A stretch of 64,000 nt of DNA from contig JANFOG010000011.1 in NCBI GenBank assembly GCA_024336345.1, positions 806,001 to 870,000 of the forward strand, in the 5' to 3' direction. Below the pieces are notes generated by a model. That model saw only the letters and a list, made by a program, of their open reading frames with translations, was not told where the DNA came from and did no database searches. Source of the DNA: Mariannaea sp. PMI_226. Its lineage: Eukaryota; Ascomycota; Sordariomycetes; Hypocreales; Nectriaceae. Position 1 is the first letter of the stretch, and each line of letters starts with the position of its first letter. The translations under genes and the position numbers were made by a program. This document shows, in pieces, positions 9,962 through 20,536 of this stretch.

Positions 9962-11179
9962 ATGGCTGAGGCGGGATCATTCGCCGGCGCCGAGCGCTAC
10001 TACAACTATATTGAGTGCGCTCTCCTTGCTATTGAAGATTGTCCACTGCTTCCTTTGTTCTGGCGGCAGCGGAAGACCACACCAGGGTGCTAGTTTCTGA
10101 AAGAAATAAAAAGAAAAGAAAAGAAAAGAAAAAGAAGAGAGAAAAAAAACCTCGTGCCCTGGGGCTGGGCTCTGAATCTGTCGCTGAAACCATGGTGCCC
10201 GTGCGATGTTGTGTGCTTTTCTTTTGACACGAGACAAAACTAATCCCATCTTTGTTCTGTGCCGGTTCAGAATTGAGCCCGGTGCAAACACTCAGACACA
10301 GCACAGCATCAATAACAACAGCAACAACAATAATAACAACAATAACAATTCCAATAATTCCAAGCCAATCATCCCTGTCCCTGAAATTCCCGGCTACAAC
10401 ATCGGCCGATACTTGCAGCCTGAGATCTATCTTCCCCCGAACCACCTCGACCACAAACTCCGTGCCCCTCCCGGATTTGCACCACCGTCGGCCACCACTG
10501 AGCAGGCAAGCACTCAGCGCATGATTGATATCCTCGGTACCATCGAGATCAAGTTGCGGTCCTCTTCTACGTGAGTGCATGGCAGAAGAGGACTGACTTT
10601 TACACAGAGACTAACTGGTATGGTGTTATTCCTTTGCTTTTCTCCCAGTGTTTTTTTTATAGCGAAGTAGCATTGTTTATTGACTGACCTTTGATAGGTG
10701 ACCAACTTTTCAGAGAAATTTTCCCCAACATGGCGGGTACAAGTCATGCAAATATTATTTTCTTTGCGCCTCACAATGGCGTTTACAAGGGCTTCAATTC
10801 TGTCTTTCCTATAGAACAGTTACAACAATTCATAGTCCTGTTTCTTCCCCCTTTTGAAATAGATTATGTCCACTCGTTTCCTCGTACTGTGTAGCGGATT
10901 TACAGTAGCGAATTGTCCATTGGCAGCAAAGGCATTGATCCACCATTCTTTATGTATCTTCGGGTAGGTTAAAGCATGCGCGATATGGACAGTAAGCTCT
11001 CCCGCTGTGACAGTGTTGAGATTCAGCCCCCGATGCAACGCAGGGAGGGAGGGGAGCTTGAAACCCGCCGTCGCCAAATGCGCATCAGGGTGCGCATCCT
11101 GGAGTACTTCTCGTCTCCTAACACTCTCACACCAAGCACCGTTGTTGAGCAGCTTGAGTTGAAGGAAAAGACGGCGTGA
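9962..11179 (+). CDS. Tentative three-exon gene, hypothetical Asn-rich protein
   Basis: Proposed exons are 9962-10086, 10271-10570 and 11014-11179, giving 196 residues in frame. The start has a good context (CCCATGGC). Exon 2 acceptor is GGTTCAG with a CTAAT upstream; exon 2 donor is a consensus GTGAGT; exon 3 acceptor is CTGTGACAG. The first donor (GTGCTA) is weak. Exon 1 encodes a YYNYIECALLAIEDC helix; exon 2 an Asn/Ser homopolymer (AAC/AAT codons), then a Pro-rich stretch and an RMIDILGTIEIKL end; exon 3 is highly charged (RRRQMRIRVRILEYF) with coding-like codon choice. I recognise no family. The 443-bp second intron is long for a fungus and may hide another exon; if exon 3 is not used, the protein stops at 10574 just after exon 2. 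Long C/T-rich upstream DNA fits a regulated gene. The model is a guess from splice signals. Confidence 0.35.
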
Positions 11180-14100
11180 TTAGCTCCGCATCGTGTTTTG
11201 AACCTAATGTCCGGCCCCATCACGCTACTTATCCTACCCAATAACCTACTCATGTCCTCCCTAATCTGGCAACTCTTCCAGCTGCTTGTGACACCCGTAC
11301 CAAGTCGGCTGCTAGGGCGTATTATCCGTCTTTGAAATGAAAACTTATATCAAGTTCATATAGCTCGCCACTGAGGAGGGTGCATGGCTACCTGATCCTC
11401 TAACCTTACGTTGTCTAGGGAGTGATTTTCAATTCCTTCAACATGAGTAAAAGCCCCTGAAGGCTACATGACTGAGTTACAATCACATTGAAGTAAATCC
11501 ACAAAACTCAATTTAGTAGTACCTAAGTAGCTTTATTTATTTGTATGTTTTTTTTCTTGAGGCAACCTTGCCCTTGTCCCAATTTCATATGCCAATAAGA
11601 GCAATCGTTTTACACAGCGCCTACATTTACCGATGAGACAAAACACTCCTGTAGCAATGATGCACAAAATCTATTTCAAAACCCCCCTCCCCCCCCCAAA
11701 AAAAAAAACCGCCTGAGGTATTGTTGACTCTCACTGCCCTCGAATTGCAGCCCCAGAGCACGGATCATCGAGAAATCAAGACGTATACTGAGGGATATGT
11801 GAGAGATTTGTTGTAAGACATGAGATTGAATGTGGGAGCTGGAGAACTGGGGTCCCAGTGCGAGGCATCCACATCCATATCCTGCCCTGTTTGATGCTTC
11901 GAACGAAAAGCCCATAACGCCCTGGTCTTTTCTTTTCTTTTTTTCTCTCTTCCCTCCTGGATCCGGGGCACGTGTCTTATCTCTGGAGTATCTCTGGTAC
12001 TTTTGAGCCTCAGCCCCTTGATCAAGGCAATCCTCACTCCCATCGCGAAAAGTAAGCAACTGACAATGCAACCCCCATCAGCTACAAACTACGTTGCGCG
12101 CCACGATTTTCCCAATCTCTCATTCCATGAAAATGACCTCGATGCCTCGTGAGTATGCAGGTTGAAGACCCGCCATCAACTCCCCAGCTGCGAGTTCCGG
12201 GGTGGTGGTTATGGCCAACACATCATCAAAACTTACTCGCTCCAATCAATTCCTGCATAGGATTTGAAATGCAGTGGGGGAGCAGGACACGGTGAAGAGG
12301 TCGGTGTACATAGTAATCATGACTTCTTTAGTTCTATGTAGCTGTGCCGCCAGCCCAAGTAGACCCTACAGCATGTTGCCTTTGAGTATCCCCCAAGGCT
12401 GTCGACCGAATAAATTTGGCCATGGATGCGCCCTTCTCTACTTAGAGTCTACTTAGCATAATCTGCTGTTCCCAGCGTCGTGGTTAGCCACATCGACTGC
12501 ATAATCGCCCTGGGACTTTGAAAGCATCACTTGACCTCTCGGGGGCCGCTCTGATTGAAAAGTCGGTGTTACCATACACATGTTTTCCCATCCAGCGCCA
12601 TCAGCTTATTGGATACCAACTTTCCAGCAACCCCTGTTCCACCATCGCAAACATGTATTTACTGTACCTTGGACCCAGCAATATGCGAGCGGAACCTGAT
12701 ATTCTGATGGAGAGCCCTGCTCATCCGACCCGGGCGTGCCTGAGCTGGTCCCTGTCTGACATTTTCTGGGAACTGCTCTCACTGGTCTTTCTACTATCCA
12801 AGTCTTGTGGACCCTTGTTGAAAGTGTCTCCAGCACCGGTATCACTGCATGAGTACTCTCAGCCCTCGATGCACGACTGATTGACATGCCTTTGTCCCGT
12901 CTTTCCTCTTATCTCTCCCCTCTTTTCCCCGTTCTCTCCTCATTTTACTTATTCTTAGTTATCGCATTGGGTTGCATCCCATTCGGATGTTTCTCGTGAT
13001 CCTCATCCTCCCTCCAAGTATGGTGTTTTCTTTTTGAGCGTTGATTCCCTTCAACCCCCATTGTTGTTACTCTTGTTGTTCTTTTCTCAAAGCGCCGACA
13101 GGTTGGCATTGTTTTCTCACTGCAGGTTCCTGCTTGACCCTTGATGAGCCTCCTCCTGCATGATTGGATACGATAGGCTGTTTCATTGTTTCCATCAGAG
13201 AAATTCTCTCATCATCTTGTTCTCTCCGCCACATTGCCCCCAAAACCTTTTCTCCCTTCATTCTCCCTTCAATATTTTCATCTCCTCGGTTGTTGCCTTC
13301 CAATTGAATTAAATCTCACCGCCACCATCATCATGCATGGAAGGCTTCAATAAAGAGAAAGCTTGCAAATGCTTGTCGCCAATCTCAGTGCTCAAAGAGT
13401 GTACCGGTGGAACGGGATCTTGTCACTCCTCATTTTAGAGACTAATGCAGGGCACACTTGGGTTACAAGGTTCTTTTGTATGATCAAGCTCATGACATCT
13501 TCAGTGCTCTTCCGTTTGTAATTACGTCTTCTCTCCCTAAATTATATGCAGCGTTGGGATTGAATACGTAGTTTCCATCTATTCGCCAACGCGTTCATAA
13601 ATCCATGTGTTCTGTGCTGTGCTGGCCGCGTTTTGTAATATTATAGTGTAACCAATTTGGATGACAACAGTCTCTTGGGAATCATCTGACAGAAACGGTA
13701 TTGTGTTGCGGTTAGTGTGATCCATGAACGGATGATGGCAATGTTAACTCCTATGAAGATGCCCGATCAACACATCAGCCAGCTATCAGCCAACCCGTCA
13801 GCCATCGGTCAGTCATAGCATGGCCATGACCATTTGGCTGTTCGGCGATAAACCCGAATTTTAAGATTATTAATAAAGATCCAACCAGCCCCGCCTCTTC
13901 CCGCCCCCTACCGTTTGGCCCGTCTCACTCAAGCAGGTTAGCGGCCGAGATCAACGTGCTTCTATCGCCGAAATGCTTCAACCGCAGATCGCCGGACGAC
14001 TCCACATCTCCGGGTCGGGCTGGCGCCAGCCAACTCCAGCTTCCTCTTTGGGGCAAGTTCTCGACCACAGGGGCAATCAATTACTCCAGTTTATCAAGAA

Positions 14101-14271
14101 TTAGCATAGACTTGTCAAATGTGTCAAACACAAGTCTGATTTTTTTTTTCATACATACATAAAGCGGGATCCAGACTCTCCTTTCTCAAGTTGATTCAAC
14201 AAACATAGAAAGCAAGCAGTGCTACACACAGAACCCTCTATATCAGAATCTCAGTTGTAAATTCTCTCATA
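11180..14271. other. Intergenic region, no supported gene
   Basis: About 3.1 kb. Short open frames on both strands lack coding character. It includes poly-C/poly-A runs near 11685-11708, a T-rich pyrimidine block near 12895-12960 and the phased TCAGCCA repeats at 13775-13815 upstream of the dehydrogenase. Confidence 0.5.
13775..13815. promoter_or_regulatory. Four phased TCAGCCA-type direct repeats
   Basis: TCAGCCA at 13775-13781, 13786-13792 and 13798-13804, then TCAGTCA at 13809-13815. Starts are 11, 12 and 11 bp apart, close to one helical turn, so all would face the same side of DNA. They lie about 460-500 bp upstream of the broken dehydrogenase start. A binding-site cluster is inferred; the factor is unknown. 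Confidence 0.45.
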
Positions 14272-15397
14272 ATGTCCAAGTACAACGACAAAACCACCGT
14301 CCAAGAGCTCGTCTCCGACTATGCCCAGATAATCAAGGGCAAGACCGTCCTCACAACGGGTGTCACCCCGGGCAGTCTGGGCCACATGTTCGTCGAGGCC
14401 GTCGCTGCCGCCAGCCCAGCCCTTCTCATTCTCGCTGGTCGCAACGAGGCCAAGCTCGAGCAGACGGCATAGTCCATCGCTGCGGCGCATCCAGGCGCAA
14501 AGACACGCAACCTCGTCGTTGACTTGTGCTCCCTGGCTTCTGTCCGGAAGGCGGCTGAAGAAGTCAACTCGTGGGCAGATGTGCCCAAGATTGACGTTGT
14601 CGTCAACAACGCCGCAGTTATGGCTACTGAGTTTGCGTTGACGGTTGATGGCTTCGAGACGCAGTTCGCCGCCAGCCACATCGGTCACTTCCTCCTCAAC
14701 AACTTGATCATGTCCAAGGTTTTGGCCTCTGAGTCTCCCCGCATTGTCAACATCTCCAGCGACGGGCATCGATTCTCACCAATTCGCTGGGCCGATCCTG
14801 CTTTCAGTGTAAGTCAAAGGAATAACATGAAGAACAAAAGATCCCCTCCTCTCTTTTCAACATAATTCATACTAACATATTTAGAATGGCGAAACTTACC
14901 ATAAATGGGTCGCCTACGGTCAGGCTAAGACGGCAAATATGCTGTTTGCTATGTCGCTTGCCGAAAAGCTCAGCAAGCGTGGTCTTCAGGCGTACAGCCT
15001 CCACCCAGGTGTCATTTTCACCACTGGTCTTGGTACTCACCTTGATACTTCAGAAAACGGTGACATCAAGCTTCTTAGTGAGTCTTCCACTAGCAGAAAC
15101 CTTTCCTTTCCTACATGCCCTATCTAACCATCGACTTTAGACGACACCGACAAGCTACAAGGTAACCAGGAGGGGTGGGCGGACCTCAAGGTCGTACCTG
15201 TTGAAGTCGGCACAGCGACGCAAGCCTATGCGGCCTTCGATCCTAACCTTATTGACCACAACGGATCTTACTTGCTCGAGTGCCGTGTGGGAGACCCCTA
15301 TGTTGACACCGTTAAGCCTTGGGGCACAAGCGTAATCGAGGCAGACAAGTTGTGGAAGCTGAGTGAAAAGCTGGTTGATCAGAAATTTGAGTACTGA
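14272..15397 (+). pseudogene. Short-chain dehydrogenase/reductase with in-frame TAG (nonsense at codon 67)
   Basis: Exons 14272-14808, 14885-15077 and 15141-15397 join in frame to 329 codons ending in TGA. The product would be a classical Rossmann NAD(P)-dependent SDR of the retinol dehydrogenase/WW-oxidoreductase-like fungal group: glycine-rich TTGVTPGSLG near residue 30, NNAA motif, SSDG strand and a YGQAK catalytic Tyr-x3-Lys in exon 2, then an SLHPGV segment and a WKLSEKL tail. Donors are GTAAGT and GTGAGT; acceptors are TTTAG. Codon 67 (14470-14472) is TAG inside QTA-stop-SIAAAHPG. Everything else is intact, so one change, most simply CAG to TAG, separates this from a full gene. It is either a very young pseudogene, a null allele of this strain, or a sequencing error. 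A protein starting downstream would lack the cofactor-binding Gly motif. Confidence 0.85.
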
Positions 15398-16007
15398 TAG
15401 TCACCGAATGGGTCTCTCTAGATTGAATTGAGAGAGTATGCACCTGTCTCAAAAAGATGATATGATAGACGTCAAAGTCTTTAATCATTTCAGTTCCAAT
15501 TTTGATCAGTTAGAAGCCAGCGTTTTTTGAGAACCGACGGTCCTGCGTATAGCCCATATTGGAAGTCCAAATATCCTGTGTTCTATTTGATCAGCACTAA
15601 GAAAACTTCTACCATATATATATATATATATATATATATATCCAACCGTAACAGTTAAGGTTGGATCCCGGTTGCGAACGTTCATCATCGCAAATCACCA
15701 CCCAACACAGAGAGTTCCTCGTCTAGGCTTACTCAGGGTATACAGATAACATAAATACACCCAAATCGACTGATACCAGACCAGTCAGCGCCCACTCCTA
15801 ATCAAGCCCTGTTTCCCCCGAAAAAAAAAAAAAAAAAGATATATTGCCATAGCTCCTACTCAGTATTTGCCACGCTTTTTCCCACGATCCCAAACGCCAC
15901 CGTCAAAACATAAATCTCGCCAGGGTATATGATATCAACCCCTCTCAAAGGTGCACCTGTGCCAGAACTCCACCCAAAATCCTTTCGTTATGTTGTTTTG
16001 CTCAATG
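15398..16007. other. Convergent 3' intergenic region with AT microsatellite
   Basis: Lies between the ends of the dehydrogenase and the ankyrin gene. It includes the (AT)14 run at 15614-15641 and an A-run near 15822-15838. No gene seen. Confidence 0.5.
15614..15641. repeat. (AT)14 microsatellite
   Basis: Uninterrupted alternating AT of 28 bases. It is self-complementary, likely length-polymorphic between strains, and sits in untranslated DNA 3' of two convergent genes. Confidence 0.9.
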
Positions 16008-18270
16008 TTACGGCAAACCCCATTCCTGCAGCAGGGTTGGCGACTGTACCGCTCTTGCTCTGCCGCTCAGCCACGCTCGACAGGCCTCGTAGTGAGCATA
16101 TTGCTTGGTGTGCTGGCCGGAGCAGTTCTTCGTCTTCATATCGGCCACTTCAAGCAGGCTTCTCCCCGCCGCGTCGCGTACATGGACATTGGCATCGTTA
16201 TCGCACAATGTTCTCACTGCCAACTTGCGGCCGCAACGCACTGCAATGTGTAGCGCCGTCTCCCCGCGCCGGTTACGCGCGTTAACTTTCGCGCCTGACT
16301 TGATCAGCTTGGCCAGCATGTCCGGCCCGAGCTTATAATTATCGTCCTCGGGTAGCATAGCAACAAATGCCATCAGCGGTGTGTTGCCGTTGTCGTCGTA
16401 ATGGTTAGGGTCAACACCAGCGTCTAGCAGGCCACTCAAAACCTGTAAGCGGAGGCTCATCTTATCGGTAGACGAGTCCAGGTCTCTCGGTTCTTGGTTC
16501 CTCCTACGCTTCTCTGGTGGTGGGCTGTTATCGAAACCATATTTCCTGAGGAGACTCGAGTAGCTGAGCGTTGCAGCAGCGAGACAGTGAAGGCCGTTGC
16601 GGCCCTCTTCGAATCTTCTGTCAGGATACAAGCCAGCCTGTCGCACGCATTGAAGCAACTTTGCCTCGTTTAAAATATCCCTGTCACGATCCGATTGATC
16701 TGAATGCTGAACCCCATGGATCTGTGGATCAGGCTGCCGACGAGAAGGATGCTCGACACCGAAGGCATCCCGTGGAATGTTCAGAGGCAAGTAAAGACCA
16801 GCCAGGATATCATTGAGCTGCGAATGGGGCATCCCGTTTGCGAGCATGAGATTCCAAACTGTTCGACCATAGTGGTCGCAAGTAGAGAAATCGAAGCCCA
16901 TTTGACTCAGGAGATTGAGCAGAGATGAGGCACTGGGTTGGCGAAGTGGATAGCGGGAATAAAGAATATGGAGAAAGGTCTGGCCTGCAGTGTTTGGTGC
17001 GCTGAGGATGTCATTGCATGCGCCAGATTGGATATATTCCACGAGACCGTCGATGTTGCCCTCGGCTGCAAGCGCGTGCAAAATGGTGTTGTTGAAATGG
17101 TCTCGAGTGGTCACATCGATCCCAGCAGGTCCATTAGTATAAAGTTGTTTCAGAACAAGCAGAAGAGAATTCTCATTGATCTCCTGCCTGGCAAAGCACA
17201 AGCATGATCTCATCTGATGCTCCGAAGGAAAACAGGGTGCTTGCCGATTGAGCGCTTCTTCAAGACAAATAAATTCGCCTGGTAGCAAATGGGGCTTGCC
17301 AGGAAGGTATGGTGGAGCGACCGGGTCATTGATCCAAGAAGCTTGAGAAGTAAAGGGATCGAAGTCAGAGACAGGAGAAAGACTGTCAGCTCGGTGGTTG
17401 AGCGGTGCAGTGTATCTCTTGATAAGTTTCTTCACAGTCCTGACGTATGGCTCTGAGTAGTCGGCCAGTACACGCTGAATCGACCCGTTGGTTCGTTGTG
17501 TATCTTGAGTCGACGTGGACATGAACGTCCTCTCACGAAGGAACCGACTAAATGCCCCAGATTGCCGCTCGGACAGGCCAGGCTGGGGCCGTGTGAAGGT
17601 GGGGGCGGGGTTAAGCGCGAAGATCGGATCAAAACCTGGAGCATGAGTTGACTGAGAAAATGGCTGAGAAAATGGAGAGAAAGGTTGAGAAAGCGGTGCC
17701 ACGGGTGAAAGCAGATTATTGGCCATCGATGCATTCGGGTCTGGATTGAGGTATGCCGGCGGGTCGGAGGCGGTAGGCGGTGGGGGGGATGAGCTCCGGC
17801 TGGAGAGAGACCGCGTGGGCGAGAGCGAAAGCTCATTGAGACGGCGGACCATGTCGCTTTCAGTCCGTGGATGAAGCCATCGAGGCTCTTTGTCGAGAAG
17901 CGCGTTTAGTTTCTTGCTAGCTGATTCCTTTCTGTGATGGCACACATCAAATGTCAGCATTACACACAAACTCAATGAATGACTGAGGTTGAGGAGAAGT
18001 AGGTTGTTCGGTCAGAACAACCAAGACAGCGATATCACAAGGAAGCACATACCCAGGAGCAGTGTCGGGTGATTTAGCATGAACGACTTCAATAATCTTG
18101 GAGAGAGGAAGCGTAGTGTAGAGGTAGAGCCGAGAGACCTTCCTCTGGGATGAGTTGGTCCATAGCGGAGGGCGACCAGTAATGGTGTTGGCAGTATTCG
18201 CGGAGTTGGTAGGCGAAGTGTCCTGGGGGATCCTCAACCCCCGGGGAGAAGAGGCGTTACTGATATTCAT
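16008..18270 (-). CDS. Ankyrin-repeat protein with conserved fungal N-terminal segment
   Basis: Two exons: 18053-18270 and 16008-17931 (intron of 121 bp, donor GTATGT, acceptor CACAG), 713 residues, phase consistent. The N-terminus carries RKVSRLYLYTTLPLSKIIEVV and, across the intron, a SASKKLNALLDKEPRWLHPR segment that looks like a conserved fungal module. Then comes a long low-complexity Ser/Pro/Phe region (~residues 100-190). The C-terminal half has ankyrin-type repeats: NTILHALAAEGNIDGLVEYI, TAGQTFLHILYSRYP, NGNTPLMAFVAM and the best one, RRGETALHIAVRCGRK followed by a final AAGRSLLEVA repeat. No catalytic domain, signal peptide or membrane segment. Likely a cytosolic or nuclear protein-interaction scaffold; partners unknown. 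The open frame just outside exon 1 (to 17947) reads into the intron and should not be used. Confidence 0.85.
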
Positions 18271-20536
18271 GCTAACAAAAGATGAAGCTGTGTTCAGCCT
18301 TGAAGGCGTTTTTTTTTTTTCTCAACTTCGTTTTCAGCTGGTGAGGCCAAAGAAGGCGAGGCAGAAGAGGCAGAGAAGGAAAAGCGAGGGCAGGATTCAA
18401 ACGGCACGAAACAGGTGTTGAATGTAATCAATCAGCAAGGGCCAGAACCCTTGATGACCTTGAAAGTAGCAGGAGGGGCAGCCATCACAAACGGGAGGAG
18501 GTGGTTATAAGCCAAATTGGAGCAGGCGGGAGCCCAAAAAAAATGTGTTTGTTGGGCTTAAAAACGGAATCGAGATGTTCTGTAGTGAGTGAGTGAGAGG
18601 GAGGGAGGGAGAGAGGAGGGGTTAGAAAGAGAGTGTGTGAGAGAGAGAAAGAGCATCAGGCAAAATGGCCCTGGACAGGCCCATGGGTCGCATATGAGGC
18701 TGTGAGGAAATACCTCCGCTGTCAGAATCTTCTTCTGGACAACCTCCACTTACAAACTGCAACCCCAGCACTACATTCCGTCCCGGCGCCAGTGCACACT
18801 GCATGATGCAACCAGGCCCCCCGATGTCTCGGACGGTGCATTCAGCGATGCGGGATCCAGACAAGGTGAGTGGGAATCTCCGGCCTATCAAAGGCAGTGC
18901 AAGCATCGATACCTATCTCATGAACACCCTGTGCTTGTGCCCGTGCTGTGCTGCGCTGTGCTGTACCGTTGGCCTGAAAAAGCGACCCTGAGAGGCGCCA
19001 CAGGACCCATTGAATGCCCTGGTTCACCAAGGCATCGCCGACAACTGACACAATTCGGAGTGGCCTACCAGCGACCTATTAGCCATTTTCTGGCCGACGC
19101 CCTTTTTTTTTTTTTGGTCTTTCTTCTTGGTTTCTGCTTTTCACTCTATCATAGTATTTTCGATTTTAGGATTTTTTTTAAGTATCAAATCTTTCGGTGT
19201 GCCTGGCCAACTCGTGTTCATCCTCATTCTGCCGTCCCTAGTCTGCCCAAGGACGAGACAGCCAGGTGCTGCGCCCCCTCCCTCTCATTGGAGGCCCTGC
19301 TGCTGCGGGGGAGATAGCTGTGCTCAGGGCCGTTGTCGAACTGAGAAGGCTCTCGCAGCTTAACCCATCTAGTTACACTTCATTCCTTTCCCCGTCGATG
19401 TCGTCATACTGAAGACTCAAGTCGAGGCGCTGATCCTTGATTGTTCTCTTCTCTACCCACAGTTCATGATGTTTTACTGTGTATTCAGAACTTGGCCGTC
19501 CTCTGTCTTTCGAGTGCAAGCTGGAGCCGGCGCTTAGAGCTGCCCCCTACTCTTTTTTTTTCCCTCCTACATTTCTTTAGTTCATATACTTGCCTGCTCT
19601 TCATTTGTCCCTCCGTCTCCAAGCGCCAGCCGGGTGCAGTAGCAGATCCAAAAGCACGGCGCCAACGCGGCGACTGTCTCCTATCATATACCCGTAGTGA
19701 GGGGAACATCTCAGGCACCTTTGTCCTACGCAACCAAAGGCCCGGAAAAACAGACAGGACCAAAATAATCAACATAGAATAGAAAATGAGAAAACAAAAT
19801 CGGCATACGTACGGAACAGCATGACCCCTCAAAGTGCCTTTACTTAGTGCTGCCCCTCCCAAAGACCACCCACACAGAGCAATACGCGGGCGAGTGGGTA
19901 ACAAGGGAGTGGTGTAAAATGTGGCGCAGGGCATGCTGTGGTCAGTCTCCAACCTGTACTAGAGAGGCTGTGCGCCCCTGTGGCTCAACTGCCTGCCCAA
20001 TCAAAACACTACGCAAGGCGTCCATTCAGGCAGTTTTCGTGCTTCCTTCACTTCTGCTCCCTCAACACCGATTTCCGTCGAATTCTTCCTTCGTTCAGTC
20101 GGGGCATCCATCGAAGACTAACCATATTTTCATGCACGCCTGACAACCGCCATTGGACCATCATCGACGGCTTTACCTACCACAGTAGCAAAGAAAAAGA
20201 CGAAGGCCTACAAGGAACCAGATGTGGCTTACATGGAGACTAAGAAGACGTGGTGAGAGATTGATACAAACATTTCCAGCCAAAAGGACATAGGCCTCAA
20301 GATAGATGGTCGAACAAGGAATAGCACAATATCAGACCGAGTAGGTATCACAAAAATGGAGGCCCAAGGGATTCACAAAAAAAAAAACCTGTTTTTCTCC
20401 AAAGATCGTAACAATTCTCACCTGGTGGCTAAACCAAAAAAGTCATCTAACTCATACTACTATATACATAATGAAGCATATTATATGTTGTAAAGATTTC
20501 TATCCAAAAACAAAAAACCGGACCTTAGCCACACTT
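18271..20536. other. Intergenic region between ankyrin gene start and wall-protein 3' end
   Basis: About 2.3 kb with no gene I can support. It holds the ankyrin promoter, a purine tract (18585-18652) and T-runs near 18310, 19105 and 19550. The overlapping open frames are on both strands and have no domain or codon bias. Confidence 0.5.
18585..18652 (+). repeat. Polypurine GA-rich tract
   Basis: About 68 bases almost purely G/A with GAGT, GGGA and GAGA sub-repeats, about 0.3 kb upstream of the ankyrin gene. On the transcribed strand it is a C/T tract, typical of fungal promoters. Confidence 0.65.

Noticed and set aside
10029..10580. 183-codon minus-strand frame with a Val/Ile-rich segment
   Set aside because: The hydrophobic run is the reverse of the AAC/AAT Asn repeat on the other strand, not a membrane helix of a real protein.
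15614..15641. AT run as a regulatory element or TATA box
   Set aside because: It lies in convergent 3' DNA and is a plain dinucleotide microsatellite.
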